64,000 nucleotides of DNA from Parietichytrium sp. I65-24A (lineage: Eukaryota > Sar > Bigyra > Thraustochytrida > Thraustochytriidae), in contig BLSF01000020.1 in assembly GCA_012862575.1 (NCBI GenBank), positions 62,001 through 126,000 on the forward strand, written 5' to 3'. The stretch's first letter is position 1. Each line of letters begins with the position of its first letter. The position numbers and the translations under genes were made by a program. A model generated the notes under the pieces. It was not told where the DNA came from and made no database searches. It was given only the letters and a program-made list of their open reading frames with translations. This document shows positions 23,131 through 33,023 of this stretch, one piece after another.

Positions 23131-25605
23131 TCATTTGTGGCTGGCAGAGGACTTTTTGAGCTCGGCCAGCAGCCCGCTCGCAACTTGAATGAACTGCCCA
23201 AGAGCGTCGCGCTCCAATTCGGCCCTTTCCGCCTCGGACTCTGACAAATCTTGCCCGCCCGATCCGGCTTCCTCTTGTTCGAGGTCCGTGGCGATGTCCA
23301 CGAGCTCGTCCAAAGTGCGCTCCAAACGAGTGCGCAGGGAAGAATCCAGGAAAGCTTCTTTCCGCTGCTCTGGAGTGGCCTGTGAGCAAAAGTTGTGAAC
23401 CACCATACATGCCCTAATCGAAAGCTCTGTGTCAGACACCCCAGCTCTTCGGACCATCGCCACCAGTTTGCTCATCGTTCCCAGGCGCAACAATACCTCC
23501 CGAGTGAGCGAAAAGGACACGAGATTTGTGAGGACGCCGCTCGACGCAAGAACGATATCTCGGGTCGTGTGATCCAGCAAGATCGTCATCGCCTCGTCTA
23601 CTCGAAATTTGTGCATACAGCCTTGCATGAACTCGCTCCGAGAAAAGTTTCCAAATGCTCTCACCGCCTCCAGCGCAGTTTCAAAGTTACCGGAAAACAT
23701 GTACGGCAACAGCACCTGCACCGTCTCACGCCTCTGCAGGATACCATCATTCTCGCCAGGATCCTCATAAAAGCTCAAATTTGTGATGAACGCGATCGCG
23801 TTGAGGGCGAGCTCCTCTTGCTTGGCGGAAAGCTGCTGGTCTTTCTCCAGTTCGCCGTCTTCCGCAACTCGATGAAGCACCTCGCCGATCATTGGAATGG
23901 CTTTGTGTGTAATTAAATTCGTGCCCAGTTCCTCGTCGATGGAAAGATTCGCAATCAGACGCACCGCCTTGATCAAAAAATCCTCACGCTCCTTGTCCTT
24001 CCGCGAAGAAGCACCTTGCTTCGCTTCCACATACTGCCTCGCATGATAACCAAAAACCTTGGTTAGCAGATGCAGGCCCTCCATATCGTCACATGCGACG
24101 CGCTGTCTGTTTGTATTGCTGCTATGCGAGGTCGTCATGTTGCCAAGAATGAACATTGCCCGAATACAGGCTGCCATGTGTGACTTGTAATGGTACTTGA
24201 TAACAGATAGCAACGGCCGCACACTAATGAGGCCCCTGCCCTTCGATGATGTAGATACTTTTGATAAGATGCGAACACAGTTAAATGCGACCTCAGGCTC
24301 CGAAGCATGCTTTGACAAAACCCTTCCGATCAGTTCTGGCACTCCGTTGCTGTACACCTGTTGAACCCTACGTTTGTCATCCATCATGCATCTGAAAATT
24401 GCACTGGACTCTATCAAAAGCTGCACCACCACGGTATGCTCTGCCCTCGGTGCTCCAGCGCCATCGCCATCACCGTCGTCATCGCTGCCAACCGCGGCAC
24501 CCTCTCCGAGCAAATAAGACACAAACCCAGACAAACGCGACACGATCCCATAAGTTGCGAGGGCCTGCTGGTTGTCCGTGTTTTCCTGCGAAATAAACTT
24601 TAAAGAACCCAATGCGAATATCATTGCGCGCCGAATCTTGTCCCGGTGGTAAAACTCTGCCGCTTTCGCGTCCTGCGATAAAGACATGGGCAAGAGAAAC
24701 ACAATTATTGCCTCAACTAGCTGCTCCTTGCGGAAAGCGTCGTCGAAGGCTTTCTCACTTGCAATCGAATACATTATTTCACAAACCTCTTCCAAGTTGA
24801 GATCGCTCTTTCCACTTCTATCGCAGACCCCCAAGCGGATGCAGATCCTGCAAAGTTTGATGACTCCGAGAAAATCATTCTCCTGTTGAGCTCGTCGGAT
24901 TGCTCCCTTCAGCTCCTCAAGTCCGTACCGGCAGAGCACCTCCACATCAGAACTATGAGCCCAATTTGCTCGCTCGGTAAATGAACAAACCTGATCCAGT
25001 TTGGGCCACAAGTCACTACATTCTTCTCCATCAAAGGAGGAACAATGGCTCAAAGCAGCGAGCTTCTCTCGCACTTCACGAAGCACCTCATTCGCGGTGT
25101 TCTCTCCAAGCAGCGCGCGAGCAGAGCCAACAACTTCCGATTCGTCACCTGGCGTGCCGTCCTGTTGAATTGTCGAGTCTCCAACTTTCTCCTCCTCCTC
25201 CTTCGACTCGTTGCACTTGGCTTCCGCGATATGTGCAGAGCGCTCCTCTCCTGCACGTGGTCTGGATTTGCTGCTGGACTGCTTCGCCCGTGAGGTTCTC
25301 GCCTTGGATTCCTCGCCGGCGCGTGATTTGCATTCCTGAAGAGTCTGTGCTTTCTCTGCCTCGTCGTCCTCCGCCCTTGAGTCCCTGAAAAGCTTGTGCC
25401 TCAGCGAGCTCCGAGAAGACGGCGTGGTTTGTCCGGCGCTTTTCGTGGTTGACCGGTTTGACTGTGTGGCATCAAAGTCGAAGCGCCTTCTGGTCGTCTG
25501 CAACGGCGTGTGTGGCCTAGATGGATTTAACAAAGATGCCCTTGCCTCCGAGAGCACCACGCTCGGCCGGCTGGCCATGATAAGGCTTCGCAGATCGGAA
25601 TCCAT
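23131..25605 (-). CDS. ARMC2: ARMC2-like armadillo-repeat protein (flagellar assembly)
   Basis: 824 residues, close to the length of animal ARMC2. The N-terminus carries the family's short signature, SEARASLL...RPHTPLQTTRRRF (about residues 18-43), matching the SEARNALR...RPFTP motif as I recall it. A charged, disordered segment to about residue 190 comes next, then helical ARM repeats to about 790. The C-terminal repeats fit the family best (LLPYMFSGNFETALEAVRAF, FGNFSRSEF, SSGVLTNLVSF, CMVVHNF). In Chlamydomonas and mammals ARMC2 is an adaptor that carries radial spokes into the flagellum on intraflagellar transport trains, so the protein is expected in the cytoplasm and flagellar base. The gene is head to head with the TPR co-chaperone, 1.8 kb apart. 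Family membership is by remembered motif only; another ARM-repeat protein remains possible. Confidence 0.75.
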   Translation of the reverse strand: MDSDLRSLIMASRPSVVLSEARASLLNPSRPHTPLQTTRRRFDFDATQSNRSTTKSAGQTTPSSRSSLRHKLFRDSRAEDDEAEKAQTLQECKSRAGEESKARTSRAKQSSSKSRPRAGEERSAHIAEAKCNESKEEEEKVGDSTIQQDGTPGDESEVVGSARALLGENTANEVLREVREKLAALSHCSSFDGEECSDLWPKLDQVCSFTERANWAHSSDVEVLCRYGLEELKGAIRRAQQENDFLGVIKLCRICIRLGVCDRSGKSDLNLEEVCEIMYSIASEKAFDDAFRKEQLVEAIIVFLLPMSLSQDAKAAEFYHRDKIRRAMIFALGSLKFISQENTDNQQALATYGIVSRLSGFVSYLLGEGAAVGSDDDGDGDGAGAPRAEHTVVVQLLIESSAIFRCMMDDKRRVQQVYSNGVPELIGRVLSKHASEPEVAFNCVRILSKVSTSSKGRGLISVRPLLSVIKYHYKSHMAACIRAMFILGNMTTSHSSNTNRQRVACDDMEGLHLLTKVFGYHARQYVEAKQGASSRKDKEREDFLIKAVRLIANLSIDEELGTNLITHKAIPMIGEVLHRVAEDGELEKDQQLSAKQEELALNAIAFITNLSFYEDPGENDGILQRRETVQVLLPYMFSGNFETALEAVRAFGNFSRSEFMQGCMHKFRVDEAMTILLDHTTRDIVLASSGVLTNLVSFSLTREVLLRLGTMSKLVAMVRRAGVSDTELSIRACMVVHNFCSQATPEQRKEAFLDSSLRTRLERTLDELVDIATDLEQEEAGSGGQDLSESEAERAELERDALGQFIQVASGLLAELKKSSASHK

Positions 25606-27405
25606 TTCGTCCTGCGGCCGCTCAACAGCTCAACAACTCAACAACTCAACACTCCGCCCGGCAGCCAGACCAGCAGCAACGGGCGATGAACAAACGCTCA
25701 ATCGATCGACAAGAACTACTCGAAGCAAAATCTTCAACCGACAACCCAGAAGAAGGACCCCGCCGAGACTTCCAAACTCCGACCCTTCTTCCAATGCCAA
25801 GGCCAACAGCAAGGCCACGTTCCTGGCCTTTGTTCAAGCACTGACGAATGACGAAAGCGGTTCAGGCTCAGCTCTTTCACGCCATCCAGTGCCGGCACTG
25901 CTGCTGCGACTCCTTCTTCTTCGACTTCCGTTTAACACCTTCCGCTTTCCAGTGCAAGCAGCCGTTTTGGCGGACGCACGCAGCGGCTGGCAGGAGCAAG
26001 GCGTGACTCGTCCTCGCTTGCCTGTATACCAGCAAAGCAGGAATTGGCAGCTGCTCGTTGGAGTGGACTTACTGTTAAGCAGAACAGAGCAGAGCACCGT
26101 GCTTGCTTTGGCTGGGGAGATAGGTAAGCAATTGCCTCGCGCCAAGGCACAATTAGCTAGAGCAATGGCGCCTTCAGGTACTGAGTCTTGCAATCATAAC
26201 CTTTCCAATGGACGAATGCACGAATGAATGCATGAATGAATGAATGGAGATAGATAGGTATGTATGTCTTTGGTCAATAAGCTCCTTGGCTCGCTGCCTG
26301 CTGCTGCTGCTGCTACTTTCTTCACTGTCAATTCAACATCTGTCTCTTTCCTTCCGTCGTCGGTTCGAGGGGAAGACTGCATCCACGACTCGCGTGTGTG
26401 GCATGTCTCGAGTCAATCTTCGTTCGTTACGTTCGTTCGTTCGTTCATTTATTCACTCACTGTCAATGCAAATCTTTCGCACTCGGGCTCTTCTTCGCTT
26501 GGACTCTTGCTTCACATTCATCGCAAGTAAACATGTCAATCAATCAAAATCAACAACAATCAATCAACAATATTACCGTTGAAACGCGTCTCTCCGCGCC
26601 GTTTATCGTCACGAGGTCCTTTCCGTTGCTTCATTCCACGGTCAATTCGCATCATTTCGCGTCACACCGCGTCTCTCGTTACGCACAGGGCGTATTTCCG
26701 AATATAAATCGTACTCGCAAATACGATCCGACGTACGGCTGGGATATTGGGCGGCAGCCACAACTTTTTTAGCTTCCAGAGCATTCAAGTTAGCTTTCTT
26801 TCTTGTGAGACGCACGAAGCTTTGGCATTTTGCGGTGCACAGGCGGGTGGCGCGGAGTACTAGGCCGCGGCTAGAAGAGGGTGTAAGTGAACGCAGTGCG
26901 CGCGCATGCGAAAGAGTTCCGCAGTGGCGGCGAGGATTTTGTGGAGGTTGTGGGGATGGATGGATGAATGGATGAATGGAAGAGACAGATATATATATAT
27001 ATAGAGAGAGAGAGAGAATGTGAAAATGAATGTGAAAGTGTTTGTGTTTGTGCTTGCGTGAGCGAAATGCGAAATGCGAAATGCAAAATGCGAAATGCAA
27101 AATGTAAAATGCGAAAAGCGTTCAATGAAAGTGACGGAGACGTGGACGTTGAATGGCGAGTTGTTGGACAAGGAGATCGATCATGTGCACGTCTTGCGTC
27201 AAGCGTTCAGCCACTCTCTGGTTGATTGATCATTTGATCGGGAGCTGCGTCCATGTTGAGGCTGGTGTTGTGGGTGTGGGTGTTGATGTTGATGTGTAAA
27301 AGTGCTCAAGGTGCGAGAACGACGAGCTGACCGAGTGATTTTCCTTTGATGTGTGCTTGCTTGGTTTTGCGCATAATAGTGCGTTGTAGATTGTAGATTG
27401 CAAAG
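25606..27405. other. Divergent intergenic region between ARMC2 and the TPR gene
   Basis: Contains the promoters of both genes. The left third is GC-rich and opens a long plus-strand frame (25394-26227) that overlaps ARMC2 antisense and has no motif, so it is not called. It also contains a GAAT tandem (26219-26247), a short AT run (26993-27002) with a GA run, and a GAAATGC heptamer tandem (27061-27118) ending about 290 bases before the TPR start. Confidence 0.6.
27061..27118. repeat. GAAATGC heptamer tandem repeat
   Basis: About eight units of seven bases (GAAATGC with AAAATGC and TAAAATGC variants), 290 bases upstream of the TPR gene start codon. Confidence 0.85.
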
Positions 27406-28704
27406 ATGTCTCAGAGTGACAAGGATCGCGCGACAGAGCTCAAAGACCAGGGCAACAAGTTTTTCACCAGTGGAAAACCGGAGCAGGCAGTGGATGCGTA
27501 CACGGAGGGCCTCGGATTGGACCCAGCAAACCACGTGCTGTTTTCCAACCGCGCTGCAGCATACTTGAAGCTCAACAATGTGGACAGGGCTGTGAAAGAT
27601 GCGCGAAAGTGTGTGACTCTTGCGCCCGAGTGGGCCAAGGGGTACACCAGGCTTGCACAGGCCTTGTACCGAGCTGGGAAATATGACGAGTTCGAAGAGG
27701 CCATCAAGAAGCTGGAGGAACTGGAGCCTGACAACCACAACATTGCACCTCTCCGCAACTCGGTCAAGCTGAAGCGTGTTTTCGCAACGCTCAAGGGCAA
27801 GTGGCATGGGAGCGTCTCCGCGGAGCTTGGAGGATACATTCAGGAATTCGACTTCCAGTCAGAGTCCCAGGTGCTCATCTCTGTCTTCGGAAACACAATG
27901 CTTGCTCGTCTCAAGCTTGACGTTTCTCAGGATCCTGGATACCTCGACATTCTTGTTGTGCAGCCAGGCGCAGAGATGCAGTCGCCTGAGGTCAAGCACA
28001 TCTTCAAAATTGAAGATGATATTCTGCACTTGTGCTCTCCTCATATGGCACCGCCAAACGAGCGCCCATCTTCCTTCGACGGACCTGCTTATGTAAAGAT
28101 GTATCGCGGCCCTGCCGGAGAAGACGCTTCCGTCAAGGAGGCGCGCTCCCAGATTGCCTCAATGTCGATGAGCGAAAAGTGCATCGCCTTCGCCAATGAC
28201 GTTGCCCGTATTGTGCCTGCTCACAAGATGCCGGACAACATCGCCACTCTGTCAGACACCTCTGCTGAGTCCCAGGCTGCTGTGCTGACGAGTGTCAGAT
28301 TTCAGAACGAATACTTCAAGATCAAGACCTTGTACGGTGGATCGGTCGAGGAAAAGCTTCAGAGATATCTCGGCCGTGAGGAGAAATGCCCCAATGACAA
28401 GGTTTCCGCCGCTGTGGAAAACCTTAGAAAGGAAATGCAGGACGCCAATATGCTTCCGCGTGAAGATGAAATTGCAAGCATGAACGTAGACACCAGTAAC
28501 ATTGTCCCAAAAGACCTCGCACAAGCGGCAACTCCTGCATCTGTCCCTGAAGTCCCGGTTGCAACAACCGCTCAGGCCGTGAAAAAGGTTGTGGAAGCTG
28601 AAGCCAAGGCTTCATCCGACAACACCACCCTTCTCATAGCCGTCGGAGTTGCTGCAATTGCTGCGGGCACGTTAGCTTTCTATCTTCTCCGGAACAAGAA
28701 CTAA
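27406..28704 (+). CDS. Tail-anchored TPR co-chaperone
   Basis: 432 residues. Three TPR units fill residues 5-115 and keep the five carboxylate-clamp positions of Hop/STI1-type domains (K13, N17, N48, K78, R82 in LKDQGN, SNRAAAY and KGYTR). The domain should therefore hold the EEVD tails of Hsp70 or Hsp90. Residues 120-330 form a folded middle part that I do not recognise (GKWHGSVSAELGGYIQEFDF). A Pro/Ala/Val-rich linker follows, and the protein ends with one hydrophobic helix (LLIAVGVAAIAAGTLAFYLL) and RNKN. This is the layout of a tail-anchored receptor on the cytosolic face of the ER, mitochondrion or peroxisome, where it would dock chaperones that deliver membrane clients. The organelle cannot be decided; the short, weakly basic tail does not settle it. 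ATG start with purine-rich context. Confidence 0.9.
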   Translation: MSQSDKDRATELKDQGNKFFTSGKPEQAVDAYTEGLGLDPANHVLFSNRAAAYLKLNNVDRAVKDARKCVTLAPEWAKGYTRLAQALYRAGKYDEFEEAIKKLEELEPDNHNIAPLRNSVKLKRVFATLKGKWHGSVSAELGGYIQEFDFQSESQVLISVFGNTMLARLKLDVSQDPGYLDILVVQPGAEMQSPEVKHIFKIEDDILHLCSPHMAPPNERPSSFDGPAYVKMYRGPAGEDASVKEARSQIASMSMSEKCIAFANDVARIVPAHKMPDNIATLSDTSAESQAAVLTSVRFQNEYFKIKTLYGGSVEEKLQRYLGREEKCPNDKVSAAVENLRKEMQDANMLPREDEIASMNVDTSNIVPKDLAQAATPASVPEVPVATTAQAVKKVVEAEAKASSDNTTLLIAVGVAAIAAGTLAFYLLRNKN

Positions 28705-28888
28705 TTGTGATAGCATCACCTCCATCAAGACTTACAAAATTACAGCGAAAAACGAAAGAAGACATGTATTCATCGCCGCCCCCAGTATTTTTCTTTTTTG
28801 GTTGGCTTCTCGCATTCGCAAGACCTGCTTGTGTCTTTTTTTTTCAAGTTTCAGTTCAGAAAACATAACAACGAAAAGCAGCTCTCCA

Positions 28889-29842
28889 TCAAGCTCGTTC
28901 GGTTGGCCGGATTTCGCTGAGCTGGCCGCTCTTGGTCGGAGTAGACGTGTCCAGGAGATCCTTCAAGATGTTCTCTGCTGTTGTCTTCAAAGCGCTAGCG
29001 TCCAATTCAACGGAACCAGCTGCGCGAAGACCCATCAAAACTACCTGGTCGATGTACACAAGGCGAAGCAAGTAACCTGGCACGCACTCTGTCTGAATGT
29101 GTGACTTCCGTTCGCTGACTCCGCGGCGAAGGACCTGCATCAGCCGAGGCTCCAGCTCTTCCAGAAGATCTAGTCTCCGGTGGCTGCAGCACGAGTATAC
29201 AAGCTCGTGAGCACTACAGCACGACTTTGATGGCCTTTCCAGCGCTCCTCGAAACAATAAAAGATTGTTCGTGGACCTCTGGAACGCTGCGCCCCATTCC
29301 CAATCGTCTGGATGAAATAACGTCCAGCTCGGGAGGTCTTCCCTGAGCGCCCTTTGAAGTTGCCGATCTCGGAATTGCTTCACTAGCACCCAAAGATCCG
29401 TGTCTTCTTGCAAGCAGCTCTCCTTTTCACTCGCAGCGCCACCTTCTACGGCGTCGCTGAACCCATAACTTTCGCAGCTTGCGAGATGCTTCGCCTTTTG
29501 CTCCATCAACACTTCTGCGAGCGGGTCACCGCCCAGAGAGAAGAAGTCTTTCAGCAGCCTGGAAGCAACGGCTACTGCTTCAAGATCGTGCGATTCTTCC
29601 CCGAGTAGGCAGCAGAGCAGATCGTCTTTTGCCACAACGTGCAGCGCTTCCGAGTGCGACACCGCCGCGCAGCCGACATACTCTGCAGCTAGCAAGGGGT
29701 CTTTGTTGGTGCCAATCTCGAGCATGCAAGCTGCCAGTCTCGCAAGACTCTGTAGGCACAATTCATCCTTGCCGACCGTGCGAGCCTGAACCCCGCAGAC
29801 CGTCGTGCCCCATGCAGTTGAGATCAATGCCAGCTGCCACAT
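28889..29842 (-). CDS. Unknown helical protein
   Basis: 317 residues from the ATG at 29842; two further codons upstream begin with TTG and are not used. I recognise no family. The chain is mostly helical with many leucines, alanines and cysteines (LARLAACMLEIG, LLCCLLGEE, VASRLLKDFFSLGG). This suggests a HEAT- or ARM-like solenoid, with an acidic loop around residues 115-140 and a charged C-terminus. No signal peptide or membrane helix is evident. It converges on the TPR gene, with only 184 bases between the stops. GC-rich sequence continues about 150 bases upstream of the ATG, so a 5' exon may be missing. Confidence 0.7.
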   Translation of the reverse strand: MWQLALISTAWGTTVCGVQARTVGKDELCLQSLARLAACMLEIGTNKDPLLAAEYVGCAAVSHSEALHVVAKDDLLCCLLGEESHDLEAVAVASRLLKDFFSLGGDPLAEVLMEQKAKHLASCESYGFSDAVEGGAASEKESCLQEDTDLWVLVKQFRDRQLQRALREDLPSWTLFHPDDWEWGAAFQRSTNNLLLFRGALERPSKSCCSAHELVYSCCSHRRLDLLEELEPRLMQVLRRGVSERKSHIQTECVPGYLLRLVYIDQVVLMGLRAAGSVELDASALKTTAENILKDLLDTSTPTKSGQLSEIRPTERA

Positions 29843-30650
29843 CGCCAATTCAAACCATCGGCCACGTGGACAGCAACCCGTCTGTTCCCAGCTTGCCGCA
29901 GGGCGTGGCGTACATAGCGCACGTCCGTGGACAGCTATCGCGGTTTCCTCAGAGTGGGCGATGCCTACTCTCTGGGTCAGTATCAGTAATGCTCCGCTGC
30001 CGTTATCTGTTTAAGTTGGCAAGAGCAATCAAATGCAAGCAAGAGCAAGAGCAAGGGCTCGAAACAAAAACTTAACAAGGTGAAAAGCTCAAAAGCAAAG
30101 CCGCTTGCTTCTCGCGAGCTTGTCTTCCTTGCTTCTCTCTGCTTCCCGATTAAAACGTATGCAATGATATGCACACGGCATGCACAAGCATCGCCTCGCA
30201 CCAATCTATCCTCATTCAATGAACATGGGAATTTGAGACGAGACTCTGCATTAACTGACTGTGAAGGAGGACTGTTTTCATTCTCTCACTATCAATCCAA
30301 TCAAGAGCGCTTTTGGCAACGGGAGTCGAGTGACGACCGGTGAAGCGTAATTTCGCAACTGGTTTTGGTCAAAGTTGAACTGTTTGTCGTTGTTTCGAAC
30401 GGTAACTATTACATTAAATCGTAGATCATTGCTACTTCCTCGGTAATTGGCGCAAATCGGAGTCCATCCGCTGCAGCGGGCTGAAGCTTGCTCGTCGATG
30501 CGCCTCGAGACCTGGGAAACGACTGCAAGTATCTGGAATATCGTTAAAATTGTTCATAGTCTGGGACATGCAATGTTGCAGACGTCGGAATTTCAAAATT
30601 TGTGGTGAGGACTTGAGACATTGGAGGAATGGGAAAGTGGGATGCTCCAG
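29843..30650. other. Intergenic region
   Basis: No supported gene. One TGACTGTGAA motif at 30256-30265. The first 150 bases are GC-rich and might hold a missed 5' exon of the unknown minus-strand gene. Confidence 0.5.
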
Positions 30651-31181
30651 TCATTTATGGTGCTTGCCCTCTCGCGATTGGCTCCACGCCTCTTGCTCTT
30701 CGTCGTCCCCATCGCCGTCGTCCTCCTCGTTGGCACCGTCTTTTGACTCGTCTTGGAGCAGCCCGTGAGTCTTTGCAAAGGACCTCCAAAAGGTTTTCAG
30801 GGCGCGAACGAACTCCTCGTACTCCAAGCACTGGAGACAGAATTGAATGTACTCCTTGGCGATGGGGTTGGCGTCGTTGGACTCCTTGAATCGCTTGAAC
30901 AGCTCCTTGGCGGTGATGTTCTCCGCCACCAGGAAAGACTCGAGCTTTTCCTCCACCTGCGCTTGGTACTCTTTGAACAGCTCGTAATATTCGTGGCTAT
31001 TCTCCTCAGTGCTCAAGTCCACCACGTGGCAATTGTCCTGAAAGAACTTCTCCAGCGACGAGTTGAACGCGTCCGAGTCGATGTGATCTGCAAAGCGCAA
31101 CACGAAGTCCAGCGAGTTGGGGTCGTGCTCCGAAGAGTCCTGCTTGGACTCCATCTCCAGGGTGCTCCTGAGTTCCGCCAT
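30651..31181 (-). CDS. BART-domain protein (ARL2BP/CFAP36-like)
   Basis: 176 residues from the ATG at 31181; an upstream GTG-begun extension of 46 codons was not used, though it is GC-rich and could be coding. Residues about 20-140 match the BART fold, an all-helical domain that binds GTP-loaded ARL2/ARL3. The matching elements are FADHIDSDAFNSSLEKFFQD, then STEENSHEYYELFKEYQ (the family's EEN..Y..I..EY block) and VEEKLESFL, then a last helix pair with LQCLEYEEFVRALKTFW. The C-terminus is acidic (EEDDGDGDDEEQE). ARL2BP and CFAP36 both act at the ciliary base and axoneme in animals and algae, which agrees with ARMC2 nearby. Which of the two is closer cannot be told by eye. Confidence 0.8.
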   Translation of the reverse strand: MAELRSTLEMESKQDSSEHDPNSLDFVLRFADHIDSDAFNSSLEKFFQDNCHVVDLSTEENSHEYYELFKEYQAQVEEKLESFLVAENITAKELFKRFKESNDANPIAKEYIQFCLQCLEYEEFVRALKTFWRSFAKTHGLLQDESKDGANEEDDGDGDDEEQEAWSQSREGKHHK

Positions 31182-33023
31182 ACCGGAAGCCCCACGCGTC
31201 ACTGGCTTCGCTTCCACGGATGCCACGCACTTGCTCGCGCTCGAACCCGCGTCTCGCTTTTGGGAACTGGAACCACTGGCCAATAACGAACGGAGAGAAG
31301 GAGGGACGGAGCGAGGCACTCATTCTCGAGTCCATCATCCCCGAATTTGAATGCACTCCCTAGAGCTCTAGAGCTCATAATCGCCGCAGCCCCGACAGCG
31401 TTAACAGCGTTTCAAGTATATTCCTCCTTAGAAACTTGCACACGCTCGCTCCGCGCCGGAACGAGCGAGCGTCTTGAGAGTTTGGCAGTCTAATCGAGAG
31501 AATCGAACGTGCCCAAAGCTTACGGCAATGATAAAAGTTTGCAGAGCACATTGTAAAATGCTGTGCACAATGTGCATTGCACAGTGCAAAAGGGAAGGGC
31601 TCTTTTTGTGAGCGTGGGGTCAAGAATTGGAAAGAAGAACGACAACCTGCCTCTGTCCTTCGCTTTCCAGTTTGCGAGACACGTGCAAAGCCTCCATTGG
31701 ACGCGCTGCCAATCCGCCCATTCCAATATATACATTCGGATGGATGGACATTTCGATTTATATATTATATCTACGAAAAAAATTCCCATCCATCCATGTA
31801 TACATTTATTCACGTGTACCTGTCCGAGAGTCTCCGCTTGCCACGACTATCGCTTTGCAACGCCAATGATCGGATGCTCGCTCGGTCACATAATCGAGAT
31901 AGTCACTGTCTTGCTTTTCGAATGAGATCCGTTAAGGTCTTCACGGCGGCGGCCGCCGCGTCTTCATTTTGACACTACTAAAGTTAGAGTAAATTCTTAA
32001 ATGCTTTCACACTCCCTCCGTCACTCACTCACTCGATCAATTAATCAGTCAATCAATTGACGTGATTCACTATCAATCAATTTTATTTATCTTCACTGTC
32101 ACATTCAGATACAGACAACGCGGATGCGAGTGTTGAATCTGTCGTTCCGAGTCTGAACCTTTATATCCATATACCGGCAATACTGGCGTGCGGAAACAGA
32201 CCAACCAATCAACCAATCAACCAATCAACCCATCAATCAATCCTTTAAACAAACAAACAAACAAACTCATGCCATTCTTTGCCTTTGACTTGAATCCGAA
32301 CGTGCATTCATCACAATGCAAAACATCGAGTCAGAAGTGCTCCCAAATGATGCAACGAGAGGCAACGCAGGTAATATCACATTCACCATAGTCTCAACTA
32401 CTGGATATTAACACTGCACCTCCACCCGGTTCTTCCCCCGAGAACCCATTTATATCCTACCGACTCATAGACGTTTCTACACGATCTTCAAACTCCCCGG
32501 GGGCGCCCGGTTCTTCGCCGGACCCTTAACATCTTCTAATAAATACCATAACGAACAAAGCGAACAACGGAACGCGATGGAAACGAAAGGAAGGTGCTGA
32601 GATACACGAGGACAGTTTGAACACAGCGAACAAAGTGTCCGCGCGTACACTTGACGACGTACGTATCAGGTAAGTACTTATCTATGGTCATAAGCGTAAG
32701 ATGCCAGTAAGAGTCAAATAGCACGACTGCGCGTTGTTGGGTCGTTGGATTTGGGAGAGAGAGAGAGAGAGAAAAGAGAGAGAGGAGCATTATAAATAAG
32801 TGTTCCCAGAGACGGACACTTTGCGATGTTTTCTAAATTCTATAATATTATAATAGCTGCGGGGAGGAAGAGCAAGAAGAATGTGAATTTTGACGACGTG
32901 CTGAGAGCTGAGAGCTGATTGCTGATTTGTGTGTGAATTGCTTTTTGTATGATGTGCATAAATTTGTCGGACTTCAGAATTTGAGAGTGTATTGAAGAAA
33001 GAAAGAAATAGATTTTTGGGAAA
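31182..33023. other. Divergent intergenic region before RAD23
   Basis: Holds the promoters of the BART gene and RAD23. AT-rich, with CAAT/CAAC tetramer runs near 32199-32242 and a GA run at 32756-32783. Frames of 80-131 codons at 31.56-31.97 kb overlap one another in three phases and look like chance. Confidence 0.5.

Noticed and set aside
25394-26227. 277-codon plus-strand frame
   Set aside because: It starts inside ARMC2 on the other strand and runs into its GC-rich promoter. It has no motif and no second line of support.
28889-30000. A 22-base intron joining an upstream ATG (near 29899) to the unknown helical protein
   Set aside because: The donor is weak and introns this short are exceptional. 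The joined peptide is attractive but unproven.
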